This document shows positions 16,431 to 24,498 of a stretch of 64,000 nucleotides of DNA, one piece after another (position 1 is the first letter of the stretch; every line of letters begins with the position of its first letter). This DNA is from JARRKU01 sp963675565 (GTDB lineage Bacteria; Desulfobacterota; Desulfobacteria; Desulfobacterales; Desulfosarcinaceae). Where the stretch lies: NCBI GenBank assembly GCA_963675565.2, contig CAXXYD010000004.1, forward strand, positions 310,001 to 374,000, given 5' to 3'. The notes under the pieces were generated by a model. It had not been told where the DNA came from and searched no databases. It saw only the letters and a program-made list of their open reading frames with translations. A program made the position numbers and the translations under genes.

Positions 16431-16687
16431 CAGCGCATCCACATTTTGCACACACACAGCGGTAAAATCCCGAAAGTCAATAAACGACAAATTTGTCTTT
16501 ACAACCCGCCCTACTGTCCATTATAAGCCATTCCTTATTCAGCGGTTTTGGTCACATCCATTCAAACGCCCCCCGATAACAGGACGGAATCATGATCCGC
16601 ATAACATAGAGATCGATCAGAATTGACATCTGGCCATTAAATTGATTGTATACGAAACAGATCCAACTCATACACGTCGAGGAAAGC

Positions 16688-17350
16688 ATGCCGTCTCAAA
16701 TCATACTGGTTCTGGCCACCCGCAACCCAGGCAAGACTGCCGAAATCAGGGGACTTTTAAGGGATTACCCTGTTGACATCCGCAATCTGGATGATTTCGG
16801 GCCCATTCCGGCCATTGAAGAAGACGGCCGCACATTTGATGAAAATGCTTATAAAAAGGCCAGCTTAACAGCCCGTTACCTCGGATTGCCGGCAATGGCC
16901 GATGACTCGGGACTGGTGGTCGACGCCCTGGGGGGAGCGCCCGGCGTGCTGTCCGCCCGCTATGCAGGTCCGGCGGCAACGGATGAACAGCGCTGCCGCA
17001 AACTGCTGGAAGAGCTGGCCGGTCACTCCAACCGCAACGCCCATTTTGAGTGTGTCATTTCCATTGCCGTTCCCGCCGGAGCGGCCCTGACCTATGAAGC
17101 ATCCTGCCACGGCCTCATTGCCACTGATCCATCCGGGACCAATGGATTCGGCTATGACCCCGTTTTTTTCTATCCCGATCTGGGCCGGACATTTGCCGAA
17201 CTTACCATGGAGGAGAAAAGCCGGATCAGCCACCGGGGGAAAGCTTTGCGCGAATTGCGCACCGAATTTGATAAGGTAACCGCCTGGCTTGAACAGCACA
17301 TGCCCTCCAGATTGGCTGTTGGGTGTGTGGGCCACGGCAATAATCGCTGA
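16688..17350 (+). CDS. rdgB: RdgB/HAM1 non-canonical purine NTP pyrophosphatase
   Basis: 220 residues. Hydrolyses dITP, dXTP and ITP to monophosphates, keeping deaminated purines out of nucleic acids. Motifs: LVLATRNPGKTAEIRGLL, FDENAYKKA, PAMADDSGLVVDALGGAPGV, SARYAG, then a TNGFGYDPVFFYP segment and SHRGKALREL. ATG 16688 chosen because GAGGAA lies seven bases upstream. The C-terminal 20 residues are not conserved-looking. Followed by pckG after 81 bp. Confidence 0.96.
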   Translation: MPSQIILVLATRNPGKTAEIRGLLRDYPVDIRNLDDFGPIPAIEEDGRTFDENAYKKASLTARYLGLPAMADDSGLVVDALGGAPGVLSARYAGPAATDEQRCRKLLEELAGHSNRNAHFECVISIAVPAGAALTYEASCHGLIATDPSGTNGFGYDPVFFYPDLGRTFAELTMEEKSRISHRGKALRELRTEFDKVTAWLEQHMPSRLAVGCVGHGNNR

Positions 17351-17431
17351 ACGCACCATGGACCGTTGGTCCCTGGAATAAACTTCGATTATAAGCTTCG
17401 ATTTTTGAAAGACGGATCAAAGGAGTCGTAA

Positions 17432-19402
17432 ATGTTAAAATTCAATCAGGGTATCGACATCGTTGAAGAGATCGGCCGGCTGGCCTCCGCTGAAGAAGCG
17501 TTGGAACTATTCGAAGACAAACTGGACAGCACCCAGTTGGAACGTATACGCGCTTTCAACAATCCGGCTGTTCTGATAAAAATCGCCAACGCCATCAACT
17601 TGTGCGATCCAGAACGGGTTTTTATCAATACCGGCTCCGAGCAGGACCTTGAGTTTATCTGTCAGCTGGCACTGAACAAGGGGGAAGAAGCCCCCCTGCC
17701 CATGGAAGGCCATACGATTCACTATGATCTCAAGGAAGAACAGGGCCGCATTATCGATCGGACTTATTATATTTCCAACGACGATGAACTGGTCAGTTCC
17801 CTGGGGCTGCGCATGTCGCGCGAGGAAGCCCTGGAAACGGTCCGCAGCGGCATGGGCGGCGTAATGAACGGAATGACCATGATCGTGGGGTTCTACTCCC
17901 GGGGGCCGGTGGGCGCCCAGGTGGCCAACCCGGCCATTGAAATCACCAGTTCGTCTTATGTTTCCCACAGTGCGGAATTGCTTTACCGCAACAACTACGC
18001 CACCTTTGAAAAAGAGGTGGAACGTGCCGGGCACTTCTACACCAATATTCACAGCGAGGGACTCAATCGGGCCATCGACCTGCCGGACGCCCGGGTCATG
18101 ATGGACCGCAGCCACCGCACCACATACAGCTTCAAATGCACCTATGCCGGAAACACGCTTCTGCTGAAAAAAGGCAACCACCGCTTCTCCGTGGATCGTT
18201 CGGTTTATGAAAAACGCGGCTTAGAGCTCTCCGAACATATGTTCATCACCGGCATCGATGGTCCCGAAGGCCGAATCACCTGGATTACGGGGGCCGCCCC
18301 CAGCGGCTGCGGAAAAACCACCACGGCAATGGCCGGCAACCATTTTGTGGGTGACGACCTGGCCCAGATGTGGATCGCCGAAGACGGCACCATCCGCTCG
18401 ATCAATCCCGAATCGGGCATATTCGGCATCGTTGAAGATGTGAACCGGGATGGCGACCCCCTGCTGATCAAATGCCTCCGCCATCCGGGAACCGAAGTGA
18501 TCTGGTCCAACGTCCTGATCGATGAAAACGGCATTCCGCACTGGGTGGGCAATGGAGAGACCCATCCCACCAGGGGACGCAATTTCCAGGGACCCTGGAA
18601 AAAAGGCCTTACGGATAAAAACGGCAAGGAGATTCCCATTTCCCATCCCAATGCCCGCTGCACCCTCAGATCATCGGCATTGGGAAACTACTCCGCGGAG
18701 ACGGAAAACCCCGCTGGCGTGGAAACCCGCGTCATCACTTACAGCGGCCGGGACAGTGACACCATGCCACCGGTTTGGGCGGCCAAAAATCCGAACCAGG
18801 GGGTGGTCATCGGCGCATGCATCGTATCGGCCGCGACCGCTACGGAAGTCGGCGCCAGCGGCGTCAAGCGCGCCCCATGGGCCAATGCGCCTTTTATCCC
18901 GGGTGCCTTGGGCGACTACATGGATGCCCAGTTCAGATTTTTCGGCAGCGATAAAATCGCTGCAAATAAAAAACCGGTCATGGCCGGCCTGAACTATTTT
19001 CTCACCCACGGGGCCCGCGGCGGAGAAGGCAAAGCCCTGCTGGGCGAAAAACGCGACGTGAAAGCCTGGCTTTCCTGGCTGGAATTGCGCGCGCACAATG
19101 ATGTGGAAGCCATAGATACCCCCATCGGCTACCTGCCAAAGTATGCGGATCTTAAGCGCCTGTTTAAAACCCTCATCGACAAAGATTACCCCAGGGATCT
19201 TTACGACAAGCAATTCTCTCTCTATATCGACAATATCATCGCCCGCATCGATCTGCAGTTGGAGGCATACGGAAAAGAAAAAAACCTGCCCGGCATGCTT
19301 TTCGAGGTGTTGAAAGAACAGCGCAGCGGGCTCGAGGCCCTCAAGAGCAAATTCGGGTCAATCGTCACACCGGATCAGCTGGAAGAAGCGGCCGCCCAAT
19401 AG
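17432..19402 (+). CDS. pckG: phosphoenolpyruvate carboxykinase (GTP)
   Basis: 656 residues, slightly longer than the usual 600-625. Interconverts oxaloacetate and PEP with GTP/GDP, central to gluconeogenesis. The nucleotide loop GAAPSGCGKTTTAMAG (about 288-303) has the GTP-class layout including the reactive Cys, unlike the ATP-class GxxGTGKT. GIFGIVEDVN, NPNARCTLRS-type segment (HPNARCTLRSSALGNYSAE) and the C-terminal FLTHGARGG also fit. AAAGGAGTCGTAA precedes the ATG. A strong intrinsic terminator follows. Confidence 0.93.
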   Translation: MLKFNQGIDIVEEIGRLASAEEALELFEDKLDSTQLERIRAFNNPAVLIKIANAINLCDPERVFINTGSEQDLEFICQLALNKGEEAPLPMEGHTIHYDLKEEQGRIIDRTYYISNDDELVSSLGLRMSREEALETVRSGMGGVMNGMTMIVGFYSRGPVGAQVANPAIEITSSSYVSHSAELLYRNNYATFEKEVERAGHFYTNIHSEGLNRAIDLPDARVMMDRSHRTTYSFKCTYAGNTLLLKKGNHRFSVDRSVYEKRGLELSEHMFITGIDGPEGRITWITGAAPSGCGKTTTAMAGNHFVGDDLAQMWIAEDGTIRSINPESGIFGIVEDVNRDGDPLLIKCLRHPGTEVIWSNVLIDENGIPHWVGNGETHPTRGRNFQGPWKKGLTDKNGKEIPISHPNARCTLRSSALGNYSAETENPAGVETRVITYSGRDSDTMPPVWAAKNPNQGVVIGACIVSAATATEVGASGVKRAPWANAPFIPGALGDYMDAQFRFFGSDKIAANKKPVMAGLNYFLTHGARGGEGKALLGEKRDVKAWLSWLELRAHNDVEAIDTPIGYLPKYADLKRLFKTLIDKDYPRDLYDKQFSLYIDNIIARIDLQLEAYGKEKNLPGMLFEVLKEQRSGLEALKSKFGSIVTPDQLEEAAAQ

Positions 19403-19428
19403 GAACAAGCTCCACACCGTATTCATAT

Positions 19429-19456
19429 GGGCGCCGAAGGTCGGCGCCCTTTTTTT
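19429..19456 (+). terminator. intrinsic terminator of pckG
   Basis: A perfect 9-bp stem GGGCGCCGA/TCGGCGCCC with a 3-nt loop at 19429-19449 is followed by seven Ts. It starts 26 bp after the pckG stop. Confidence 0.95.
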
Positions 19457-19477
19457 CACATCGGATATACTTAGCCC

Positions 19478-20719
19478 ATGCCCGTATCATCGATCCTCGC
19501 ATCGATTATCAACACCCGCATGCTCTTGGCCCTGATGATGGGTTTTGCTTCCGGGCTGCCCTTGCTGTTGACCATCGGGGTTCTGCAGGCCTGGATGAAG
19601 GAATCCGGGGTCACCTTGGGTGTCATCGGCCTGGTCACCCTGGTGCAGATTCCCTACACATGGAAATTCATCTGGGCACCCCTCATCGATCGTTTCACCC
19701 TGCCGCTGATGGGGCGCCGCCGCGGATGGCTACTCTGCGCCCAGGTGGCGTTGATCCTCTCCATTGTCCTGCTGGGATTCTCCGATCCGGTGCATCGTTT
19801 TGGGATGATGATTCTGGCGGCCGTGCTGGTGGCTTTCTTCAGCGCCACCCAGGACATCGTGGTGGACGCCTATCGTCGGGAAACCCTGAGCGATGAGGAG
19901 TTGGGGCTGGGGTCATCGCTCTACGTGTACGGCTATCGCATGGGCATGCTGTTGTCGTCCGGCGGCGGGCTCATCCTGGCCGATTATTTGCCCTGGTCCA
20001 TGGTTTATTTGATCTTAGCCGCCTGTATGCTGCCGTGCCTGGCGGCCACCCTGCTGGCCCCCGAACCGCCGACCCCCGAAGGAATCCCCAAATCCCTGAG
20101 GGAAGCCGTGGTCAGGCCGCTTGCGGAATATTTCAGCCGCAAAGAGGCGATCTGGATGCTGGCCTTTATACTGCTTTACAAAATCGGGGATACCATGGCC
20201 AGCGCCATCACCACACCATTTTATCTGGATGTGGGATTTACCAAGACCCAGATCGGCACCGTGGCCAAGATCTTTGGCACCGGGGCCACCATCGGTGGGG
20301 CGCTGGCCGGCGGCATCCTCATGCTGCGCCTGGGCATCAACCGCTGCCTATGGCTGTATGGCATCCTGCAGGCCGCTTCCACCGCCTGCTTTGCACTGCT
20401 CCTGCGCACCGGACCCCAGACCGCTTTTCTGGCAGGCGTCATCGGATTCGAAAACATCAGCGGCGGCATGGGCACGGCCGCCTTCATGGCGTTCATGGCC
20501 AGCATCACCGACAAGCGCTTTACCGCCACCCAGTATGCGCTGCTCACCAGCCTGATGGCTTTTCCCCGGGTCCTGGCCGCCGCACCCACCGGTTACCTGG
20601 CCGAATACCTCGGCTGGGGGCCGTTTTTCATCGCCTGCGCCCTTATCGCCATTCCCGGCATGCTGCTGCTGCTGAAATTCGCCCCCTGGAACGGCAAAGC
20701 CGCCGCTATTTCCCATTGA
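19478..20719 (+). CDS. AmpG-like MFS transporter (muropeptide permease family)
   Basis: 413 residues with about 12 membrane helices, a major facilitator. MMGFASGLPLLLTIGVLQAW, YTWKFIWAPLIDRF, GRRRGWLLCAQVAL and the SATQDIVVDAYRRETLSDEE segment match AmpG-family proteins, which import anhydromuropeptides for cell-wall recycling. No beta-lactamase or amidase genes lie nearby, so the substrate is inferred from family only. It begins 22 bp after the pckG terminator and lies 53 bp upstream of the next gene. Confidence 0.85.
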   Translation: MPVSSILASIINTRMLLALMMGFASGLPLLLTIGVLQAWMKESGVTLGVIGLVTLVQIPYTWKFIWAPLIDRFTLPLMGRRRGWLLCAQVALILSIVLLGFSDPVHRFGMMILAAVLVAFFSATQDIVVDAYRRETLSDEELGLGSSLYVYGYRMGMLLSSGGGLILADYLPWSMVYLILAACMLPCLAATLLAPEPPTPEGIPKSLREAVVRPLAEYFSRKEAIWMLAFILLYKIGDTMASAITTPFYLDVGFTKTQIGTVAKIFGTGATIGGALAGGILMLRLGINRCLWLYGILQAASTACFALLLRTGPQTAFLAGVIGFENISGGMGTAAFMAFMASITDKRFTATQYALLTSLMAFPRVLAAAPTGYLAEYLGWGPFFIACALIAIPGMLLLLKFAPWNGKAAAISH

Positions 20720-20772
20720 TTCCCGCCAAAAGGCGCGTATAATTGCGGCTCAATACTTGGAAGCCAGGTGAA

Positions 20773-22512
20773 ATGATGAACGACAAGAACAAAACCCTGC
20801 AGGACAGCAAGACCGACCGCGAAAAAGCACTGGGACTGGAGCGCCGGGAGATCATGGCGGCCACACCGGAAAAGGCATTGGATCTGATCGCCGATCACCC
20901 TTACCCGGTTACCCTGGTCCAATCCATGGCCGATGAGGACCTGTACCATCTGGTCCACGCCATCGGCCCCGACGATGCGTTGCCGGTGCTCGCCCTGGCC
21001 TCTAACCGTCAGTGGGAATATCTGCTGGATATGGAAACCTGGGTCGGAGACGTCGTCGACATCCATGCCATGACCACCTGGCTGGATCGCCTGCTCAAAG
21101 CCGACCCGGACCGCTTCACCCACTGGATCACCAGGGAAAAGCAAGATGATTTTGCATTCTACCTGTTCAAAAACATCCAACTGCATATTCGCGAATACGA
21201 CCAGGACCCCGGAGAAGTGGGGGATGATTTTTTTTCAGAAGACCAGACCTACTATATCCGCTTGAGACCCTATGCCCCGGAACACGAAAAGCAGCAGGAG
21301 ACCCGTGATCTGTTCCTCAAGGACATGCTCAGGCGCTTGTCGGTTTTCGATTTCCTTCAATACCGTGACTTTCTGCTGGAATCGAACGTTCTGATCCCCG
21401 CCGAAGCAGAAGAGGAACTTTACCGGCTGCGCAATGGCCGTCTGGCGGAAAAAGGTTTTCTGCCCTTTGAAGAAGCCGTGGGCGTATACCAGCCCCTCAC
21501 GGTGGCCGGACTTGTCGCACGCAAGCATAAAACCCCGGTCGCCGCTGCAAGAAGCGTGGAATCCTACCCGCTGCCGGTGGGCCCGTTTACGGCACCGGAC
21601 AATGCCAATCTGTTCGCCCGAACCCTGGCCCGGTTCCGGGAGCCGGCCATACTGCAAAAGCTGCAGTCCGAATTTGCAGGGTTGTGCAACCAGATCGTTG
21701 CTGCGGACCAGCAGCAGGTGCGTGAAAAATCCGCGTTGAAGCAGGTGGTCCGGAAGGCCGGCGATTTTATCTCCATCGGTCTGGAGAAAGTCGCTTCGGA
21801 ATCCAGCAGTCCGGCAGCCTATGACAACGCCAGGCTCCTCCAGACCCATCTGCTGTCCGATATATTCAGAGTGGGCTACGGCTGTGCACTGGCATTGAAA
21901 TGGAAAGCGGACAAATGGCACCGGACCAGCTGGTTCAACAATGAAGGACTGCCATTGAGCTTCTGGGGGGAAGCATGGACGGGGGTTCTCGGCGGACTGC
22001 TGCTCAAGAAACCACTGTTTTACAATCAATACGCCAGCGGAAAGCTCTACCGGGAATTCGCCGGCCTTTCGGAAATCCAGAACAGCGAGGCCGCCCTGAA
22101 CGACATGATCGCTTTCGATGACCTGTTTTCCCTGATGGGCATCCAAACCCAGCCGGTCCGGGGTTTCGGATTTCTGAACTACCAGAATCTGATCCTGACC
22201 CTCTGGGCCAACCACTATCTGGGCGAAGCCGCGCAGGACAGCGGGCCGATTCCCATAACACGGCCTCAACTGCAACAGTTTTGCCGGGAACTGTTCAGGG
22301 GGGATGTCTTGCCGCACCACATCGACAACCGCATGCGGGAGCTCTTCCTCGCGTGGCTCGCCGACAGAAGCGGGCTTAAGGGATACGAAATTGCCGATCG
22401 AATGGCCTCGGCACTGGAAACGTTATTTGGTGAAATCGAAAAAGAACTGGGCAGCATTGCGATAAACGATCTCGATCCACGCTATGTCCAATTGTTTCTG
22501 TTCGAGCCCTGA
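20773..22512 (+). CDS. DUF6178-like uncharacterised protein
   Basis: 579 residues from the first of two adjacent ATGs after an AGGTGAA ribosome-binding site; an in-frame TTG at 20743 is less likely. No signal peptide or membrane helix. The protein is rich in charged helices with recognisable blocks ALDLIADHPYPVTLVQSM, WVGDVVDIHAMTTWLDRLL and FLAWLADRSGLKGYEIADRM. I associate this layout with the DUF6178 family, common in delta-proteobacteria and without a known role, but could not search to confirm. No catalytic motif seen. Confidence 0.65.
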   Translation: MMNDKNKTLQDSKTDREKALGLERREIMAATPEKALDLIADHPYPVTLVQSMADEDLYHLVHAIGPDDALPVLALASNRQWEYLLDMETWVGDVVDIHAMTTWLDRLLKADPDRFTHWITREKQDDFAFYLFKNIQLHIREYDQDPGEVGDDFFSEDQTYYIRLRPYAPEHEKQQETRDLFLKDMLRRLSVFDFLQYRDFLLESNVLIPAEAEEELYRLRNGRLAEKGFLPFEEAVGVYQPLTVAGLVARKHKTPVAAARSVESYPLPVGPFTAPDNANLFARTLARFREPAILQKLQSEFAGLCNQIVAADQQQVREKSALKQVVRKAGDFISIGLEKVASESSSPAAYDNARLLQTHLLSDIFRVGYGCALALKWKADKWHRTSWFNNEGLPLSFWGEAWTGVLGGLLLKKPLFYNQYASGKLYREFAGLSEIQNSEAALNDMIAFDDLFSLMGIQTQPVRGFGFLNYQNLILTLWANHYLGEAAQDSGPIPITRPQLQQFCRELFRGDVLPHHIDNRMRELFLAWLADRSGLKGYEIADRMASALETLFGEIEKELGSIAINDLDPRYVQLFLFEP

Positions 22513-22596
22513 CGGCGCCGCCCTGCCTGCAATGACGGCAAACAATCATCCGGGCGGCTGCACTGCGGGTGGGGATAAACCCCACACCTACAGAGT

Positions 22597-22660
22597 GGCG
22601 TAGGGGCGGGGTTTATCCCCGCCCGCGGCTTCAAAGCCAAGCCGTCCAGAACCGAAGCCG
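22597..22660. repeat. dispersed GC-rich repeat, copy B
   Basis: Second copy of the 64-bp repeat at 3259-3322, here in the 184-bp gap between the DUF6178-like gene and the converging oxidase cluster. It has the same GGGGCGGGGTTTATCCCCGC core and the same upstream GGGGATAAACCCC block, but no terminal inverted repeats around it. This shows the repeat is independent of the MITE-like element. Confidence 0.8.
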
Positions 22661-22696
22661 TAGGTTGAATCAGTGACATCGAGTGGGGCTGCGTAA

Positions 22697-23215
22697 TCAG
22701 GGACGCAGGCCGAGCGATTTCACGAAACCGATAATCTGCCAGCGCTCGCCGACATCAATGGTGGTCGCCAGCGCCGGCTGGCGCCCCCCGGGGATACCGT
22801 AACTGATTTCATGGAAAATCTGCCCCACGGCAAGGGACTGCACTTTCGCACTACGCAGGTCACGCGGCAGGGGGGCAAAGCTCTGACCCACGGTTCCCAG
22901 GCCGTCGAAGTGCCTGCCATGGCACTGGATGCAGTAACGCCCATATCCTGTCCCGCCGGCCTTGATCAAATCAGCGGCACCCAGGTCGACAGGGGACTGC
23001 AACAGCGCCGGATCGGTTAAACGATACACCCGTTCGCCGCCATCGACAGGAATACTGGCGGCATCCATAACCGGTATGGGGTTTTCATAAGGCTTTATCG
23101 CCGGTGTTTCCCACATGCGACCCACCTGCAAATTCTCGTCGTAGAGGGTGATCACCCCCCAGGCGGCAAGCCCTGCAACGGCAACGATGGAAAGGACGCA
23201 TAGAATCCGTATCAT
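22697..23215 (-). CDS. actE: mono-heme cytochrome c, ActE-like subunit of alternative complex III
   Basis: 172 residues. An N-terminal membrane anchor or signal (residues 1-23) is followed by a class I cytochrome c domain with one CIQCH heme site (95-99) and a downstream Met-free region ending in IGFVKSLGLRP. Placed last in the cluster after the oxidase genes. In alternative complex III, ActE is the mono-heme subunit that carries electrons away from the complex; the assignment here rests on position and heme number. It begins directly after the 75-residue gene with no gap. Confidence 0.75.
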   Translation of the reverse strand: MIRILCVLSIVAVAGLAAWGVITLYDENLQVGRMWETPAIKPYENPIPVMDAASIPVDGGERVYRLTDPALLQSPVDLGAADLIKAGGTGYGRYCIQCHGRHFDGLGTVGQSFAPLPRDLRSAKVQSLAVGQIFHEISYGIPGGRQPALATTIDVGERWQIIGFVKSLGLRP

Positions 23216-23443
23216 TTACTCCCCCTTGGCCCCGCGAACATGCTGGGGATTCGGCAGCAACCGGTATGTGGCATAAGCGGAAGCAGCCGGCAGGTCATTG
23301 ACCGGGCGGTAGGCCCAGGTGGGCTGACCCATATCGGACACCACAAAAAAGGAAAAGAACCCCTTGAATAAAATGATGAACAGCATAATGGCGATCCACA
23401 CACCGGTTCTCACCAGGGACTCATGGGATTGGCTGTCGTTCAT
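23216..23443 (-). CDS. small single-pass membrane protein of the oxidase cluster
   Basis: 75 residues, one membrane helix (about 14-36, VWIAIMLFIILFKGFFSFFVV) followed by a soluble, Pro-rich tail (QPTWAYRPVNDLPAASAYAT, then PNPQHVRGAKGE). No heme motif. It is tightly packed between the CcoP-anchor-like gene (1-bp gap) and actE (no gap), so it is very likely expressed. I do not recognise a family; an accessory subunit of the oxidase or of ACIII is the simplest guess. Confidence 0.7.
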   Translation of the reverse strand: MNDSQSHESLVRTGVWIAIMLFIILFKGFFSFFVVSDMGQPTWAYRPVNDLPAASAYATYRLLPNPQHVRGAKGE

Positions 23444-23444
23444 C

Positions 23445-23720
23445 TCAGATTTTCACCCCCAGTACACCATGCATGAGAATATAAAAAAAACCCCAGATCA
23501 AAGCACCCGCGATGATCAGCATCATAACCAGCGGAAATGGCGCATTGCGCTCCTCAAGTCCATCGGCGTATCGGCCGGTAATGGTTTCCTTGCGCGTCTG
23601 TGCGTCTCTGGTGTGCAGGTGCGCAAAGGCCAGGGCCGCCCCGAATACCACCATAAATAAAAGGGTGGAAAACAGATAGGCCATCACATGCTGGAAATTG
23701 AGCAATTCGAAAAACCGCAT
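23445..23720 (-). CDS. CcoP membrane-anchor-like protein without heme domains
   Basis: 91 residues with two membrane helices (about 10-33 and 62-84). Between them lies GRYADGLEERNAPFPLVMM, strongly reminiscent of the YDGIEExxNPLPxWW linker of CcoP, the third subunit of cbb3 oxidases. CcoP normally continues into two heme c domains after the second helix; here the protein ends at GVLGVKI. GAGGTGACCC precedes the ATG. I infer a headless CcoP anchor whose electron-carrying part has moved to the C-terminus of the CcoO-like protein. Confidence 0.7.
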   Translation of the reverse strand: MRFFELLNFQHVMAYLFSTLLFMVVFGAALAFAHLHTRDAQTRKETITGRYADGLEERNAPFPLVMMLIIAGALIWGFFYILMHGVLGVKI

Positions 23721-23728
23721 GGGTCACC

Positions 23729-23989
23729 TCACTTGCTGTAATACAGCGCAACCAGAAGAATGGCCGCACTGGCGGACAACCCGGCCACGGCAAGGGCAAA
23801 CAGCCCGTAAATTTCCCAACGCCCCGCGCGGGATACCCGAATCGGTCCTTCATCGTCGACATCCCGCAGGGGGATGAACCTGGCGCGCTGCTGATTCCTG
23901 AACTGGCCGGTTTTCAGCGCCCAGAAAAAAACCAGCAGACTGATACTAATGCCGATAGCGATGTAAGCAATAAAATAAGGAAAATACAT
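23729..23989 (-). CDS. CcoS-like cbb3 oxidase assembly protein
   Basis: 86 residues from ATG 23989. The N-terminal helix ends in LLVFFWALKTGQFRNQQR, the pattern shared by CcoS (FxWAxxxGQFxD), a small protein needed for cofactor insertion into cbb3 oxidases. Unlike classical CcoS (about 50-70 residues) it has a second membrane helix at the C-terminus (GLFALAVAGLSASAAILLVA). The alternative TTG start at 24004 would run into the inverted repeat next to it. No clear ribosome-binding site, perhaps because the upstream leader was replaced by the inserted cassette. Confidence 0.65.
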   Translation of the reverse strand: MYFPYFIAYIAIGISISLLVFFWALKTGQFRNQQRARFIPLRDVDDEGPIRVSRAGRWEIYGLFALAVAGLSASAAILLVALYYSK

Positions 23990-24002
23990 AATATTAAAAC
24001 CC

Positions 24003-24497
24003 AAATATCAAAATCCGAATACCAAATTCATATGGCGCCTCACACTTAGCCATTCTTTGACATGAAAATCGATGAAAATATCAAAGTTAATTCATGGACC
24101 TCCTGCCATAATTCTCGTCCGACACCTAGAGTATCCGGATTTGCTTTTACAATCATCCTTAACCAATGCTTTGTTTCTTTTGCTTCTTTTCTGCATAGGT
24201 TAATTTTGTATTTGAAATCCTTTTCTGAACACGCGCAGTCAGCCTCCATATAATTGGCGCCGACACTTGTCGCTGAACGAACAATTTGTCTGACCAATAC
24301 ATCAAGCACTCGATTTTGCGGCAAGCTTTGGCTAAATTCGATAACCGCTTCGCCAAAACTGGCGGTTCTTTCTTCAAGGTCAAAATGATGGGACGTCATC
24401 GATTGCCCCCTCACCATATACAATTTTTCCCTCTCACGTCGATCTTCATGTATATTAGGCCAGAAATCCATTATTTGATATTTGGATTTTGACATTT
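24003..24497. mobile_element. cassette: four-helix-bundle gene bounded by 25-bp inverted repeats
   Basis: Imperfect inverted repeats at 24003-24027 and 24473-24497 (22 of 25 bases match; shared core TCAAAATCC) enclose exactly one gene. The cassette sits between the stop of the ccoO-like gene (2 bp away) and the start of the ccoS-like gene (14 bp away), inside an otherwise compact operon. There is no transposase. It behaves like a passenger inserted at a non-disruptive site. Confidence 0.65.
24046..24399 (-). CDS. four-helix bundle protein (23S rRNA intervening-sequence protein family)
   Basis: 117 residues. FDLEERTASFGEAVIEFSQ, VLDVLVRQIVRSATSVGANY, MEADCACSEKDFKYKINLC and RKEAKETKHWLRMI match the four-helix-bundle/S23 family. 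These proteins were first found within intervening sequences of 23S rRNA genes and are now known at many sites; their function is unclear. ATG 24399 chosen because GAGGGGGC lies upstream and the length is typical; the frame opens further to 24495 through the inverted repeat. It is unrelated to the surrounding respiratory genes. Confidence 0.9.
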   Translation of the reverse strand: MTSHHFDLEERTASFGEAVIEFSQSLPQNRVLDVLVRQIVRSATSVGANYMEADCACSEKDFKYKINLCRKEAKETKHWLRMIVKANPDTLGVGRELWQEVHELTLIFSSIFMSKNG

Positions 24498-24498
24498 G

